Below, piece after piece: positions 20,832 to 32,558 of a stretch of DNA of 64,000 bases. Within the stretch, counting starts at the first letter, position 1; each line of letters opens with the position of its first letter. Source of the stretch: Symbiodinium natans (Eukaryota; Sar; Dinophyceae; Suessiales; Symbiodiniaceae); the NCBI GenBank assembly GCA_905221605.1, contig CAJNDS010002631.1, forward strand, positions 1-64,000, written 5' to 3'. A program made the translations under genes and the position numbers. The notes below the pieces were generated by a model. The model saw only the letters and a list, made by a program, of their open reading frames with translations. It did no database searches and was not told where the DNA came from.

Positions 20832-21530
20832 GGGCGGTGGCGGCGGTGCCGGCGGTGGTGGCGGTGGTGTGGCGGTGGTGTGGAGGAGTGCGGAGGAGTG
20901 CGGAGTGCGGTGGGGCGTGATGGCTGTGTGGTGGTCGTGTCTGTCTGCTGGCATGTGGAGTGTGGTGGTGGTGGTGGTGATGGTGAAGATGGTGGTCGGT
21001 GGTGGTCGTGGTGATCTCTCGTGGTGTGTGGCGTGTGGTGGCTGCGGTGCTGTTCGGCGTGAAGGACACGCACCTATCCGCACAGGCGTCAATTCAGGCT
21101 AGCTTTCGTTGTCCTCGGCTTTGCCCTTCAATCAGAAGTTCTACTTGTAGGATGAAACCCGCAACCATTTGCCGGAGCTGTGAGATCGCCCAAGCTTGCT
21201 CAGAGCAGATTTGGTTTCCAGGGTAGGAGAGATGCAGAGTCCAAACCAAAGAGCCGGTTCCAACCAAGCCTGGCGTTGTGTTCATGACTTGCCTGACATC
21301 CACGGTTTCGGAGAATAATGGATCTGGAAATAGCAGAGTCTTACCCAGCCTGTGTTTCTAAAAGGCTCAGAATTATTCGTAGAAGCCCTGGCAGCGGACC
21401 CAACAACACTAGTAGACCTTGAACTTTGGGATAGGCGCACTCAGGTACTGGACCAGTCCCTCTTCAGCATGAGGCGCAGCTGTGATCCTGCACCGTTCCA
21501 TCCCCACTCAGGGTCTCAAACCATCAAGTT

Positions 21531-21750
21531 TTGGGTATCGCTCGCTGCTATAAATTGGAATGAGACGTCCTTAATAGAGATTATAGTAGGGGGTACGATA
21601 ATCCCTATTAAGGACTGTTCGTATACCAACCATATACCAACCCAGTTTTGGGTATCGCTCGCTACTATAAATTGGGATGAGACGTCCTTAATAGAGATTA
21701 TAGTAGGGGGTACGATAATCCCTATTAAGGACTGTTCGTATACCAACCCA
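21531..21750. repeat. 117-bp tandem duplication of a palindromic unit
   Basis: Two nearly identical units with period 117 begin TTGGGTATCGCTCGCT at 21531 and 21648. Each holds a near-palindrome GTCCTTAATAG ... CTATTAAGGAC around AGGGGGTACGATAATC, and an inverted pair TTGGGTAT / ATACCAA. This looks like a tandemly duplicated MITE. 117 is a multiple of three, so an open frame runs through both units. Confidence 0.9.
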
Positions 21751-21951
21751 TAAATAGTGATTTCTTCGGGGAGGGTTTAGGGCCCCCAGGCAAAGCAGAG
21801 CCCTATGGTCGCCTTTTCCTTTTGACTTTAGTCACGCGCTTCTACTCTTGTGTCGTTCGGCCCTTGTTCACCACCCTCGGTGTAGGGTTGTCAGTTAGAT
21901 TTTAAACTCACCCGGAAATCTTCTCCTCGCCCGGTCTACTCCTCACTCATC

Positions 21952-22135
21952 CCTGGAGTGCCCAACCCCAAATGTCCCAACCCCAGAGCCCTGGAGGGCC
22001 CAACCCCAGAATGTCCCCAGAGTGCCCCAACCCCAGTCTCCCTGGAGTGCCCAACCCCAGAGTCTCCCTGGAGCCAACCCCCCAGAGTGCCCAGCCCCAG
22101 AGTGTCCTGGAGCGCCCAACCCTAGAGTATCTCTA
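21952..22135 (+). repeat. Degenerate minisatellite, about 24 bp
   Basis: CCCTGGAGTGCCCAACCCCA then GAGT recurs about seven times with base changes. Confidence 0.8.
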
Positions 22136-23158
22136 CCAAGAGAGGGTGGGGATGTTCGAAGTAAAATAATTTTCGATTACCTATTATTTATTCGTGCCTT
22201 TCTGTCGGATTTGTCTGCTCACGTCCGCATGTGCAAAGGGCAGAGCCAGTCAAAAGGATCATACGTTGCCCGAGCCCACTCGCAGTCCGAAGAACCAGCG
22301 CAGCTGCGAAAACCTTCAAGGGCACACCTCGGATCCGAAGCACTCTCATCCCCCCAGAAGCCCGGATATCGCTGAACCCCAGCACCCACATGCTCGTGTC
22401 GTGGGGCTCTGAAAATCTGGGCAGAAACGTTCCTAAGGAGCCCTGAGCCCTGAGCCCCCGCAGGTGCGACGGTGTGACGGGCTTCAACCGCCTGCTGGAT
22501 GCTTACTTCACAGGCGACCCTGGCATGTGGGGAGGGCCGAGCCGATTCCCTGCCTCCATTTTTGACTGGGTTAGGTGGTACGAGTATGAAGATCGATCGG
22601 CTCTCTGCCGGTTTCAAAAGGAACTCTTTTTTTCTCATGCCAATGGACACTCCGTTCTCTCATGGTTGGGTCCATCTACTCTGGAGATGTGACCGTTGCC
22701 GCTGCTTCTAGCAAAGTTACGCCTCTTCTTGATTGAACAGTCTTACTGATGGCCCGACGCTGGCTTTCTCAAAGCCTTTAAGCCTGGCGGCAACATCGTC
22801 TGGCCTTGCAAAGCTTGCTCCTTGTTTCCTTTGCTGCTTGCTCGCTTGCTTTCTCCCTTGCCTGCTCCTTTGCTTGCTCCTTCGCTTGCTTGCTTGCCTT
22901 GACTTTGTCCCCAATTGCTCTGCAAGAAAATGTGCCGCTCTGCATGGGTTGTGCAGACCTCAGCAGCTAAGACACAACAACCAAAGACACCCGACTGCTT
23001 AGCCTCAGGCAGCCTCAAAATGGCCCCTCGCATGTTCTCACAGGTTAAAAATCTGCTCCGGTCTCCCACAGCGTTCGGTGGGCGAAGTGTGCAAAAGATG
23101 TTAACTCGGTTCCACTTGAACGTCGAGCGCACGACGTTTTACCTGCATGTGAAGCCAG
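22136..23158. other. Gene-poor stretch
   Basis: Only a CTTGCTTGCTC-like low-complexity patch (about 22835-22905) stands out. Frames up to 143 codons are present on both strands with no recognisable domain. Confidence 0.5.
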
Positions 23159-23211
23159 ACCCTAAACCCTAAACCCTAAACCCTAAACCCTAAACCCTAA
23201 ACCCTGAACCC
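23159..23211 (-). repeat. Interstitial telomere-type block
   Basis: Seven units; the last is CCCTGAA. It is the only block between 18,004 and 26,519. Confidence 0.96.
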
Positions 23212-23324
23212 AGGTAGTTTTCCCAAACCCAACAAGAATCCCTGCCACGCACAGGCCTCGAGCATCGGAGACGCGGAAGTCACAGCTGCTTCCAGGTACC
23301 GACCCTCCTTGCCTTTCAGCCGAT

Positions 23325-23420
23325 TTCCTATATCCCTTTGGGAAGTATTTTTTTTGCTGACATAAAACCCAAGAGGATATTGAAAACATTATTTTTATTC
23401 ATGTTCTAAGGGGAGTATAG
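23325..23420 (+). mobile_element. Short element family D, copy 3
   Basis: CCTATATCCCTTTGGGAAGT, CATAAAACCCAAGAGGATAT, ATTATTTTTATTCATGTTCT, then AAGGGGAGTATAG. Confidence 0.85.
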
Positions 23421-24104
23421 TTTCTGAATTTGAGATCGTGGGGTTCAGGGCTAAGGCTCGGGATGCGGTCCTATCAGCTGCGGGGTTCGTGAGGCTCGTG
23501 CTTGCCGCAATCCCTGCCGATGGCAGCGTTGATCAGCAGAGGATTCTTGAGGTGTTGCTACACATGGAAGAGCAGTTCGAAGCCAATCTTAAGCCAAGCC
23601 CAGAAGTGCTCACTGAGACTGTGTGCCTTGTGCCCGACCCTGTACACCCTCAACCACAAGGAAAAACCCGGTAGAAACAAGTCACTCGCATACCCCACAT
23701 GCGCGATAGCTCACACCGCCTGAAATGTCCGGCACGATTCCGGTGTGCGCTGGGCTCGAGATCGGCATTATGTGAGATCTTTAGTTGTCTTGAGTTGTGT
23801 TCAGATCATGTAGGACCATGTAGGACCGCAGTCATGTCATCTCATGCCCATTCGCGCCAAATACGGTATGGTGAGCATGCCCGAAGCTGAGTATGGGCGT
23901 GGCGCTGCCTTTTACTGGATCTCGGGGCGCTGCTAGTCACAGCTGCAGGCATTCTGATTGTAAGGTCCCTCCAGGATCTAGCCACACCACCTATCGAAGA
24001 ATGTATCCGGTGTCAACCTGAAAACACGCCAACGATTGGAAATTGCAAACACACTATGAAAGAACATGAAGAGAGAACATGTGTGGATCCAGAAAAAAAT
24101 ACAA

Positions 24105-24445
24105 ATAAATAAATAAATATATATATATATATGACAATGAGAGTGGACAATGACGATGACAGTGACAACGACAACGGCAATGGCAATGACAACGGCAACG
24201 ACATGACAATGACAATGGTGACGAACGACGACCGACGACGACGACCACCACCACAAGTAGTACATGCGCAAGTACAAGTACGCAAGTACAGGAGCAAAAG
24301 AACAAAAGAGCAAAAGAACAAGAGCTAGCAAGAGAGCAAGAGAACAAGATAACAAGATCAACAACAATAATAGTACGAATAACAAGATCAACAACACCAA
24401 CAACAAGAATTAATCGGAAGAAGCTGAGCAACAACAATAAGAACG
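24105..24445. repeat. Purine-rich low-complexity tract
   Basis: AATAAATAAATATATATATA, then GACAATGACAACGGC-like words, then CAAGAGCAAAAGAACAAGAG-like words. The minus-strand frames through it (poly-Leu/Val) are compositional. Confidence 0.85.
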
Positions 24446-26519
24446 AGACTGTCGTGATTCTTGTCAGTACTGCGGTATATTGCACGACCATTGTAGTGTA
24501 GCCCCCCAAACGCCAACAGTACTTACGCGTCCCTCCATGCAACTCGCAGCACCTCCAAGCAACCGAAATCACCATTCGGATCCACGACCCCTGCTACGAC
24601 CACCACATGAAAGCAAAGTGGGCCCCCAAGCTGCCAGCCAAGTCCCAAGTCCTGAGTCCAAATCCTTAGCCGGCCGCATGCACGGTTTACGATGCCGGCA
24701 GCAAGCTGGGTCTCCCATCGTCTCGATAGCACAGCTTCGCAGGGCTGTTTGGAATGGCAAGGGTGCAAGGACCCAGGGGGTTTGTAGCGTTTTTTTGGTT
24801 TAGGGCGTCATTGTTGAAACCTCTGTCTTCGACACTGATTCTATTGACCTCTTGACGTCTTGGTTGACTCCGGAATCTAAACCTCCTACACCCTGAGCCA
24901 ATCACCCTCACCTTCACATATTTCATGCTCCGACTGCATTCATCTACAGCCTGCCCTGTGCCCCCTCAGAACGCTGAGGCCGCCTTTCGGCCTACAGGAG
25001 AGATCCTGCCGCGATGCTGTCTAGGGCCTAGGGCAATTTTTGGAGGGAGCCGGGAGGTTCGTTCCCAAGGCAGATCAGGAGTTGAAGGTTTCGGGGGTTG
25101 GGCGAAGCTAAGCCCTACCAGGATGAGTTGTTGGGTTGGGCCCTCTAATCCCCAGAATCAACCCTATAAAGGGCCTTTTTAAGGGGTTAGAGGGTATAAT
25201 AGCCCATGCTGGTAAGCCGCGAGGCTCAAGGACGTTTGGGAGTGATTGTTTACGGTTAATCCTACGGCTTGAAAGGATCCTTGACGAGGGACGGAACTGC
25301 TGCTTGGGCTTCAAGTTCCTGAAAGCTGCCCCTCAAACTCAATATAATAGCAAAGCAATGGGAACATAATCGTAATATAAGGTGTTGCGCATAGCTCCGC
25401 TTTACATTGCCAGCTGGGCCCAACTGCGCCTTTTGGGCTCAAGACGTCGGCGCCCTGCACATCTACAGAAGATTCTATTGCGATACACTGCAGCTCGAGT
25501 CCATCAACAACCAGGCGTCCCGGCAATGGGCTCAATTACCAACATGGTCTCACTATATTAGTATATAATTACATTGCTATTTCACTATTACTGTTGTTGT
25601 TGTTGTTGTGATTTATTGCTATTATTGTTATCAGTGTTATCATTGTTCTTTGTTATTACTATTGTTATTACTGTCTAAGGTTATCATTATTTTACTACTA
25701 TCTTAATTTTAATTCTTAAAGCACTGTAAGTCAGATGAAGTGTCAGCAGAGGGTGCACTGATGTGCCCCAAGTTCCAAGAGCCGTTGTCGTAACAGAGCA
25801 AGAGAGCAGGAAATATAGTAATATACTAGAAATTTAGTGGTAATGAACATAGTAGGATAGTAGGGATAGAATAATCTACTAAAACAACTAGTAGTAACAT
25901 TAGGGTAATGTAGTAGTCATACAAAAGTAACATGGTGGCATTATAATATAGTAATACAATGGCAGTATCACAGTAATATAACAGCAATATACTAGCACTA
26001 CAAGAGCCTCACCCGGGCTCAGGGTTTGGATGTTCAAGTTTGGGGTTGAGATTCGGGGGTTATAGGTTTAAATCATGAAGTTTGGAACCCAAGCAGCAGG
26101 CCCGTGAAGCCATGATGAGACGCTGGCCATGTGCGCCTTGGACAAGGGGGGACGGGGGAGGGGAGGGTTTCGAACCATCAGGTAGAAGGATCTGAAAATC
26201 TCGATGTTCAGTTTTTAATCAGGGGGCTCTTCCTAGAGCTGAGTAGAAGGTTTGGGGTACACGGAGCCAAATAGCAAACCCAAAGCCTTACAAGAAAAGA
26301 TGACTGTATGGCTAGACGGAAGTTCAGGTGAGCATGCTCTTGCGCTTCAACGCCCTAAATATTCTCAGACCCCCAAGTTCCACACCCCCCAGGTTTTCCG
26401 AACCTGTTTGCGTGGTTCTGTGCGCCTGGCCCCGTGCCTGGGACCTTCGGTGAGTGCCCCTCGGGGGTCTAGGGCAGTCGGGCGAAGTATGGCAAAGTGG
26501 TGTTCAAGGGCATGTCTTT
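24446..26519. other. Gene-poor stretch
   Basis: It contains MITE B copy 3, a possible spliced-leader relic at 25428-25443 (GCCTTTTGGGCTCAAG) and AT-rich ATTATTGTT/TAGTAATA-type sequence at 25556-25995. No coding region is recognised. Confidence 0.5.
25117..25214 (+). mobile_element. MITE family B, copy 3
   Basis: Ends TACCAGGATGAG and AGCCCATGCTGGTA, interior AACCCTATAAAGGGCCTTTT, then TTAGAGGGTATAAT. Confidence 0.85.
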
Positions 26520-26560
26520 CCTAAACCCTAAACCCTAAACCCTAAACCCTAAACCCTAAA
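26520..26560 (-). repeat. Interstitial telomere-type block
   Basis: Almost six CCCTAAA units. Confidence 0.95.
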
Positions 26561-26708
26561 TTAGGGTGTTGAACATTGTATTGGGGAAGAGGACGCTGTA
26601 TCCTTGGATGGGTTCGGAGTTGCGCTGGAGGTTCACTAAGTCCAGCAAGTCCCAACCCCCGAAGCTGTTTTGATAGGGCACGCTACAGCTTCACTTCTCG
26701 TTTTTTTC

Positions 26709-26737
26709 AGGGTTTAGGGTTTAGGGTTTAGGGTTTG
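26709..26737 (+). repeat. Short telomere-type block
   Basis: Four TTTAGGG units. Confidence 0.93.
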
Positions 26738-27100
26738 CTGTGATAGGGCGTAGATGCTGTGAAGGTTAGGTTTCGGACCAAGCTCGAAAGCTTCGTGAGG
26801 TGCGAAGAGCAGCTTTGGCCGATTGCGGAGGGCCATCTAACACTTTTCTCCCACCCCACACCGTCCAAGGCGGCAAAGCCACCCAAACCTATTCCTTTTG
26901 GGGTTTAGGCCCTTTAGGCCTACCACTTCTAAAAACTTATTCAGTTTCAATTCAGGGAGGGTTGCAGGAGGTGCCAGTCGGCCAAGGAGGGGGCAGGGCC
27001 AGGAAGGCCTGGGAGGCCAGGGGGCGAGCGACCTGGTCGGCTTGCACCATCGAGGTCGAAGGGCTTGAGCCCCCAACGTAGGGGGCGGCCTAGGCCCTGA

Positions 27101-27122
27101 GTTTAGGGTTTAGGGTTTAGGG
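27101..27122 (+). repeat. Short telomere-type block
   Basis: Three TTTAGGG units. Confidence 0.9.
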
Positions 27123-27269
27123 TGAAGCAACCCACTTTAGAAGATGCGGCTATCGGGGCGCTCTGGGAGTTTTACTGGACCCGAGTTCAGAACATTTATC
27201 GAATTCAAAGCTTCGTGACTTTAGGCGTGTGGGCTTAGGGGGGTATCAGAGGTTTTTCCTGCGCTGTCC

Positions 27270-27387
27270 ATGCTGCCCTGCTTTGGGGTTTAGGGTTTAG
27301 GGTTAAGGGTTGCTGCCCTGCTTTTGGGGTTTAGGGTTTAGGGTTAAACCAGAAACCCTAAACCCTAAACCCTAAACCCTAAACCCC
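27270..27387. repeat. Duplicated unit with telomere-type blocks meeting head to head
   Basis: TGCTGCCCTGCTTT plus GGGGTTTAGGGTTTAGGGTT occurs twice in tandem (from 27270 and 27311). It is then followed by five CCCTAAA units in the opposite orientation (27353-27387). Confidence 0.92.
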
Positions 27388-27482
27388 TGCTGCCTGAGGA
27401 TCAGAAGCTGCCGTGCGATGGCCACGATAGTGACGGACTCTTTGGGAGAGCCAGGCCATGAACCCGAACTCCTGTGGGATTC

Positions 27483-27565
27483 GGGGTTTAGGGTTTAGGG
27501 TGTAGGGTTTAGGGTTTAGGGTTTAGGGTTTAGGGTTTAGGGTTTGGGGTTTAGGGTTTAGGGTT
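27483..27565 (+). repeat. Interstitial telomere-type block
   Basis: Twelve units, with one TGTAGGG and one TTTGGGG. Confidence 0.96.
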
Positions 27566-27727
27566 ATCACTTTCGCGTCATGATTGGACAGCCCTAAAAC
27601 CCAGATAAAATTGCCCCCCAAGAGCAGCAGGTTCCTTGTGCTCAGCTCGGTGAAGGAGTTGCAGCAAGTGTTTGTGAAAACTGGGACATTGTTGGCTCAT
27701 TGTCCTGTGGCGGTGTTCTAGGACATC

Positions 27728-27828
27728 CTATATCTATATCTATATCTAATATCAATATCTATATCTATATCTATATCTATATCTATATATAAATATATGT
27801 ATGTGTGTGTGTGTGTGTGTGCGCGTGT
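27728..27828. repeat. (TATATC)n and (GT)n microsatellites
   Basis: TATATC hexamers run to about 27790, then GT/GC dinucleotides to about 27828, followed by a T run. Confidence 0.95.
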
Positions 27829-28137
27829 GTGTTTTTTTTTTGCAAGGTGTGTCAAGGTAGGGCCTGGGGAGGCCTAGGATTTTAGGGTTTAGGTAGGAAA
27901 CTGATTCCCGAAAGCGTCCGCGGCTTGCGCCGCCAGGCTTTCCCTTGCATCCGATGAGGAGCAGCAGGGGCTGGGCCGCATGCAGAACCCTGCGTTGCAT
28001 AGCGAAAGCCTACCTGTGTTCTTGACGGTCGTGACCGGAAGCAATTCTGTACAACCACAGGTCTTTCGGGGAGTGGAGCATATCTACATATAAGCACAGA
28101 TAGTATATGTGTACATACTATATCGAAACATGTATAG

Positions 28138-28215
28138 TGCATATATATATATCATATATGCTATATGATATATGATATATGATATATGGTATATGATATA
28201 TTACATATGATATAT
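28138..28215. repeat. ATATATGAT-rich tract
   Basis: About eight degenerate ATATATGAT/ATATATGGT units. Confidence 0.9.
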
Positions 28216-28357
28216 GGTTCCCATAGAGCCCGTCAGCAAGTTTGGATGTTTCCTCAGCAAGCTACCAGTAAGACTCCCTAAGACCCATCACCCATCTGCC
28301 TTGCACCTCAATCGCCCCCCCCCACGAGCAAGAACCTTGGGCTGCTGGCGTTAAAAC

Positions 28358-28477
28358 ACCCTAAACCCTAAACCCCTAAACCCCTAAACCCCTAAGCCCC
28401 TAAACCCCTAAACCCCTAAACCCCTAAACCCCTAAACCCCTAAGCCCCTAAGCCCCTAAGCCCGAAACCCCTAAACC
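28358..28477 (-). repeat. Variant telomere-like array, CCCCTAAA octamer
   Basis: Two CCCTAAA units, then about thirteen eight-base CCCCTAAA/CCCCTAAG units. It is the mirror of the TTTAGGGG array at 8271. Confidence 0.95.
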
Positions 28478-28593
28478 AAAAGTTAAAGCCTACTGGCCCT
28501 AGAACTCCGGAGGACGGAGTTTGCCGTGCCGTCGCGGCAATCTTCGGAGCAGGGTCCAGGCCCTGGGCTCATTTTGCTTGGATGCTTTAGAAA

Positions 28594-28642
28594 AGGGTTT
28601 AGGGTTTAGGGTTTAGGGTTTAGGGTTTAGGGTTTAGGGTTT
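28594..28642 (+). repeat. Interstitial telomere-type block
   Basis: Seven perfect TTTAGGG units. Confidence 0.96.
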
Positions 28643-29013
28643 CAGGTATTGAGCTGTGGGCGGCTCAGAGTTTGCAGTTTTGCGTGGGTCTTGTAGGAGT
28701 CCAAGCCCATTGGAAGCAAGAATGGCCGACTTTCGTGCATATTGCCGGGCGCGCTGGACTGGAATGGCGTTTGAAGAACTCAAGGTGCTTCCGGCACCTT
28801 CACTTGGCCCAGCGTTGTTGTGAAACCTGACGTTTCAATGTACTTGCCTGACATTAGTCGGCAGGGCTCGGGCGCTCCAAACTCGCACAGCCTGAAAACA
28901 ACGCCCGCTCCAAGCACCATCTGCCCATCCTCTGAAACGCCTTGAGGGGTGAACACTTGGTTTAGTTTGGCGGCTTCCTTGGGATGCAAGTCCCCCAAAC
29001 CCGCAGCCATCAC

Positions 29014-29095
29014 CCCCTAAACCCTAAACCCTAAACCCTAAACCCTAAACCCTAAACCCTAAACCCTAAACCCTAAACCCTAAACCCTAAACCCT
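29014..29095 (-). repeat. Interstitial telomere-type block
   Basis: Eleven CCCTAAA units. Confidence 0.97.
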
Positions 29096-29200
29096 GCAAG
29101 ACTTCGACTTCGCTCGGCATCTGCGCCTATCAGCTGCAGATCTGGCCGCTGAGACGATGATGGGGCTTGCTTTGATTTCAGGATGGCTCTTGGTGAGTTT

Positions 29201-29260
29201 GGGGTTTAGGGTTTAGGGTTTAGGGTTTAGGGTTTAGGGTTTGGGGTTTGGGGTTTAGGG
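29201..29260 (+). repeat. Interstitial telomere-type block
   Basis: Eight units, some TTTGGGG. It faces the CCCTAAA block about 105 bp to the left. Confidence 0.95.
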
Positions 29261-29399
29261 GAGTTTGGTTGAAAGCCGTCCTAAGCACCAGAGATAGCCC
29301 CGGACTTGACCCACAGATGAAAGCCACTAGAGTCACTTGAGGAATCGGCTCTTGAAGTGTCTGTTGGCTTGTTAAAGATGCACAACGCTCCAAACACAT

Positions 29400-29446
29400 A
29401 AACCCTAAACCCTAAACCCTAAACCCTAAACCCTAAACCCTAAACA
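29400..29446 (-). repeat. Interstitial telomere-type block
   Basis: Six and a half CCCTAAA units. Confidence 0.96.
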
Positions 29447-30593
29447 GATAGTCTATGGTACTCGGGTTTGCCCGAGGCCGAGATCCGGAAGATCCGTTTT
29501 GAACAGCTGACTATAGCTCAGAAAGCCAGAGTTGGAACTTTGCAAAGGCCATGCAGACCTCGGCTTCTTTTGAACTTCTGTGTGTGTGTGTGCGTGCGTG
29601 TGCATGCGCTTGTGTTGCCAAGCCGAAGTGCGCGCAGAATCGCAGAACTCCGAACAGATCACCTGTTGTGCCAAACAGAATAAGAAACTGTCCACATCCC
29701 ATCAACTCTCAAAGAAGCCCTGTAGCCCTGTGTTGCCGAAACTTGCAAGATCTCCTTGACACCCTTCAAGCCCAAGCATCCAATCCCACTTCCTAAGCCC
29801 ACCAAGGCAACGATTCGAGTGCACAAGCTGTCAGAGATGGGCTATGAGGCAGCGCTGAGCACTGAAGGTACAGAGTAGAGCCCTCATAAGTCATCGAAGT
29901 CTCAGGAGGGCCTCGTATACAAGTGTTCTTACATATCTGCGGGTATTGAAAGTTAAGACACTTAGGTTCGCGCAGTTCTGGGACTCCTATAAGCCCCAAA
30001 GCCACTAGAAAGCCCATTCCGCAACCCGGGTTTTGCACACCCGTTTGTAGCGTATCGTACCCTGGTAGGTACACAGGTGCTGTGCTTGCAAGTTTTAAAA
30101 GTAGGGTTCGGAGTCATTCGGCATGGCTCCACAGCGCTTTGCATGATCATTGGATGGCCCCAGCTGGCCTAGCAGGGTTACCATCTCTTTGAAAGTCCCT
30201 GCGTATGGCTTACAGATGTTTATAGACAAAATTCACCGTGGCCTCCAGATTCTTGCAAGGGTGCTGACACTCTGATGATGAATCCGATCAAGTCGCTGCA
30301 AGTCCGTAGGTTCGGTTTGGGAGAATGCTTTAGCTTTCCGCGGCAGCTGGGGCCTTGCTTGGGTTCTGCAGAGGACCTTTTGGTGACATAAGGAGGCTTC
30401 AGGGAAAGCTGAAGCCTAGAAAGTTCAACGCTAGGGAAAATTCCAGCGATGATGCTTACTTCAAGTGTGCACGACTGGGAGAAATGTAGCCTTCGGCGGC
30501 ACCCGCGTGGTTTTCTAAGTCGAAGGTGGCACCGGGCGAGTTGGACTTCGCCTACTGCGAGCCGTTTCAGCTCCTCTCCGAGGATGGGCAGAA
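29447..30593. other. Gene-poor stretch
   Basis: A GT/GC-rich patch at 29579-29611 and a perfect 9-bp hairpin at 30394-30417 (AGGCTTCAG / CTGAAGCCT, 6-nt loop) are the only structures seen. Confidence 0.5.
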
Positions 30594-30635
30594 GGGTTTA
30601 GGGTTTAGGGTTTAGGATTTAGGGTTTTGGGTTTA
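30594..30635 (+). repeat. Short telomere-type block
   Basis: Six units, with TTTAGGA and TTTTGGG variants. Confidence 0.93.
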
Positions 30636-30778
30636 CGGTTACCAGGGCGGGTTTTGGTTAGGTTTTCACTCCGCAAATGCAGACGAGTGCTTCAGCGCCA
30701 GCGCAGGAGGGTCTTCGGCTGTACCGGGACGCCCTTCTGTCGAAGCCTGTGCTGGAGAATTGCTGCTTGACAGCGGTA

Positions 30779-30904
30779 TAAACCCCAAACCCTAACCCTA
30801 AACCCTAATTAAACCCTAAACCCTAAACCCTAAACCCTAAACCCTAAACCCTAAACCCTAAACCCTAAACCCTAAACCCTAAACCCTAAACCCTAAACCC
30901 CTAA
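30779..30904 (-). repeat. Long telomere-type block
   Basis: About eighteen units with a CCCTAATTAAA junction near the left end, then an uninterrupted run. Confidence 0.97.
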
Positions 30905-31585
30905 CCGAAAGCTGCAAACCTGGCGAACCAGCACCCCTGCAAGATGTTTGCGCTTCCAAGCTGGTCTGGTGATTTCAAGGATTTCTCGCCCTAAATGCTT
31001 TGGATTCCTAAGCCGACGCAGAGCTTACTTCCGGTCTGAGGCTTCGGACGAATCGGATTTTAGATATTATGGGCTCTGTTGAGGATGTTTTTTTGGCAAG
31101 CCGGAACCCGTTTTTTCGAGGTTTTCGGCTTTCGAAGAACAGTGAGCGAATGTGTCGTAGGCAAATGCTTCCTGAGGTCAATGTTTGTTTTACCGAATTG
31201 CTGTCGAGACTCGCAAATAGGACGGCTTATGTGGATGCTGGGAATATCGAATATGCACGTAACACGCATATGTTCTTTGGTCAGGTCTGCCCAAGCACGA
31301 GGGAAAAAACAGCGAAATTTTTATTGCAGCAGCCATAGAAGACAAGCCTGCAAATTACACATGGCCTTATGGGGAAATTAGAATTCTCCACTAGAGCCGC
31401 TAGACATGCAAATAGCAACAATGTGTAGCCAACGGGCGCAGGATAGCGGCAACACCGCAATACCGATGTTACCATACCAGTAGCATCCAGCAACTGGTAA
31501 GCATAGTAGGTGCGATACTGAGATCGACATGCCAGAACTGCGCAGCAGCATATAAACACAAACCGGATAGGGGGCAGTACAGCAG
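30905..31585. other. No recognised feature
   Basis: Open frames of up to 142 codons occur on both strands, but none shows a domain or codon pattern I recognise. Confidence 0.45.
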
Positions 31586-31675
31586 CAGCAGGCGTAGCAG
31601 CAACAACAACCACCACCACCAGCACCACCAGCACCACCACCAGCACCACCACCAGCACCACCACCAGCACCACCA
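31586..31675 (-). repeat. CCACCAG-type microsatellite
   Basis: CAGCAGC then CACCACCACCAGCACCAC words repeat. On the minus strand they give Gly/Val/Trp-rich frames without functional meaning. Confidence 0.92.
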
Positions 31676-31841
31676 GATGGGGCAACGCCACAATGGCAGC
31701 CTGTACCAACAGCCATCACCAACCTCAGCAACCCAAATATGACAGTAGGAAAACGGCGACAGCAACGGTTGCCTGCCATATCCTGCAAGCAAAACAGCCT
31801 GTTTGTGTTGGCTGTTGCTGCTACTCTGTTTCGCCCCTTTG

Positions 31842-31949
31842 GTTTAGGGTTTAGGGTTTAGGGCTTAGGGTTTAGGGTTTAGGGTTTAGGGTCTAGGGTT
31901 GAGGGTTTAGGGTTTAGGGTTGAGGGTTTAGGGTTTAGGGTTTAGGGTG
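31842..31949 (+). repeat. Long telomere-type block
   Basis: Fifteen units, with TTGAGGG, GCTTAGGG and TCTAGGG variants. Confidence 0.96.
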
Positions 31950-32046
31950 CCGGTAGGTACTGAATGTTGTTATTCGGTTTTGCCCGTCCTGCTTTTGCTG
32001 GTTCTTTCTGAGAATGTTGCTTTTGCGGTTGTGCGCTCCTTCCGGT

Positions 32047-32085
32047 GTTTAGGGTTTAGGGTTTAGGGTTTTGGATTTAGGGTTT
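32047..32085 (+). repeat. Short telomere-type block
   Basis: Five units, with TTTTGGA variants. Confidence 0.93.
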
Positions 32086-32212
32086 CCTAAGCTGATTGCT
32101 CTCAAAGCTTACGTCGGCGACAGGCTACTACTCGTGCCCCATGGTGCCACTCACAATCCGCAACATGGCTGCCCACAACAAGTTCATCCGAAGCTTGGCT
32201 ACTAGGATGACC

Positions 32213-32317
32213 CAAAGAGCCCAATACTCCTTAATGAAGGAATATTCCTTCAATCAGAATAAGGATCGCTTTATAAGCTAAGCCATATTTCTTAATTACG
32301 GGGTGTTGGGCTCTTTG
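32213..32317 (+). mobile_element. MITE family A, copy 1
   Basis: About 105 bp with imperfect terminal inverted repeats CAAAGAGCCCAATAC and GTGTTGGGCTCTTTG, AT-rich arms and an internal AAGGATCG. It is more diverged than the other copies. Confidence 0.85.
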
Positions 32318-32428
32318 AGGAGGTTTCGAGCAGAATTCCTCAGCCAGAGTCATGCACGCGAATCGGAACCGCCGATCCTGTGGGCTAGCACAAGAACCGG
32401 AGCAGAAGAATCCTTTAAGTTTTGGGTG

Positions 32429-32454
32429 TTAGGGTTTAGGGTTTAGGGTGTAGG
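32429..32454 (+). repeat. Short telomere-type block
   Basis: Three and a half units, between MITE A copies 1 and 2. Confidence 0.9.
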
Positions 32455-32558
32455 TTGCAAGGCCCAAAAAGGTGAGACCTGCACACGCAGTCCTAAACTT
32501 CAGTCATTAGCCCCATCCTAGACGACTCCTTCAGCCCGCTCGAAGCATGTTCGCCCTA

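Noticed and set aside
20132-21102. Overlapping frames of 119-185 codons on both strands
   Set aside because: All are produced by the CTG array and GGT/GGC or TTGTTTTGC repeats; homopolymeric translations carry no evidence of function.
21952-22135. CRISPR-like regularly spaced repeats
   Set aside because: Units are degenerate, directly adjacent and without unique spacers; this is a minisatellite in what looks like eukaryotic DNA.
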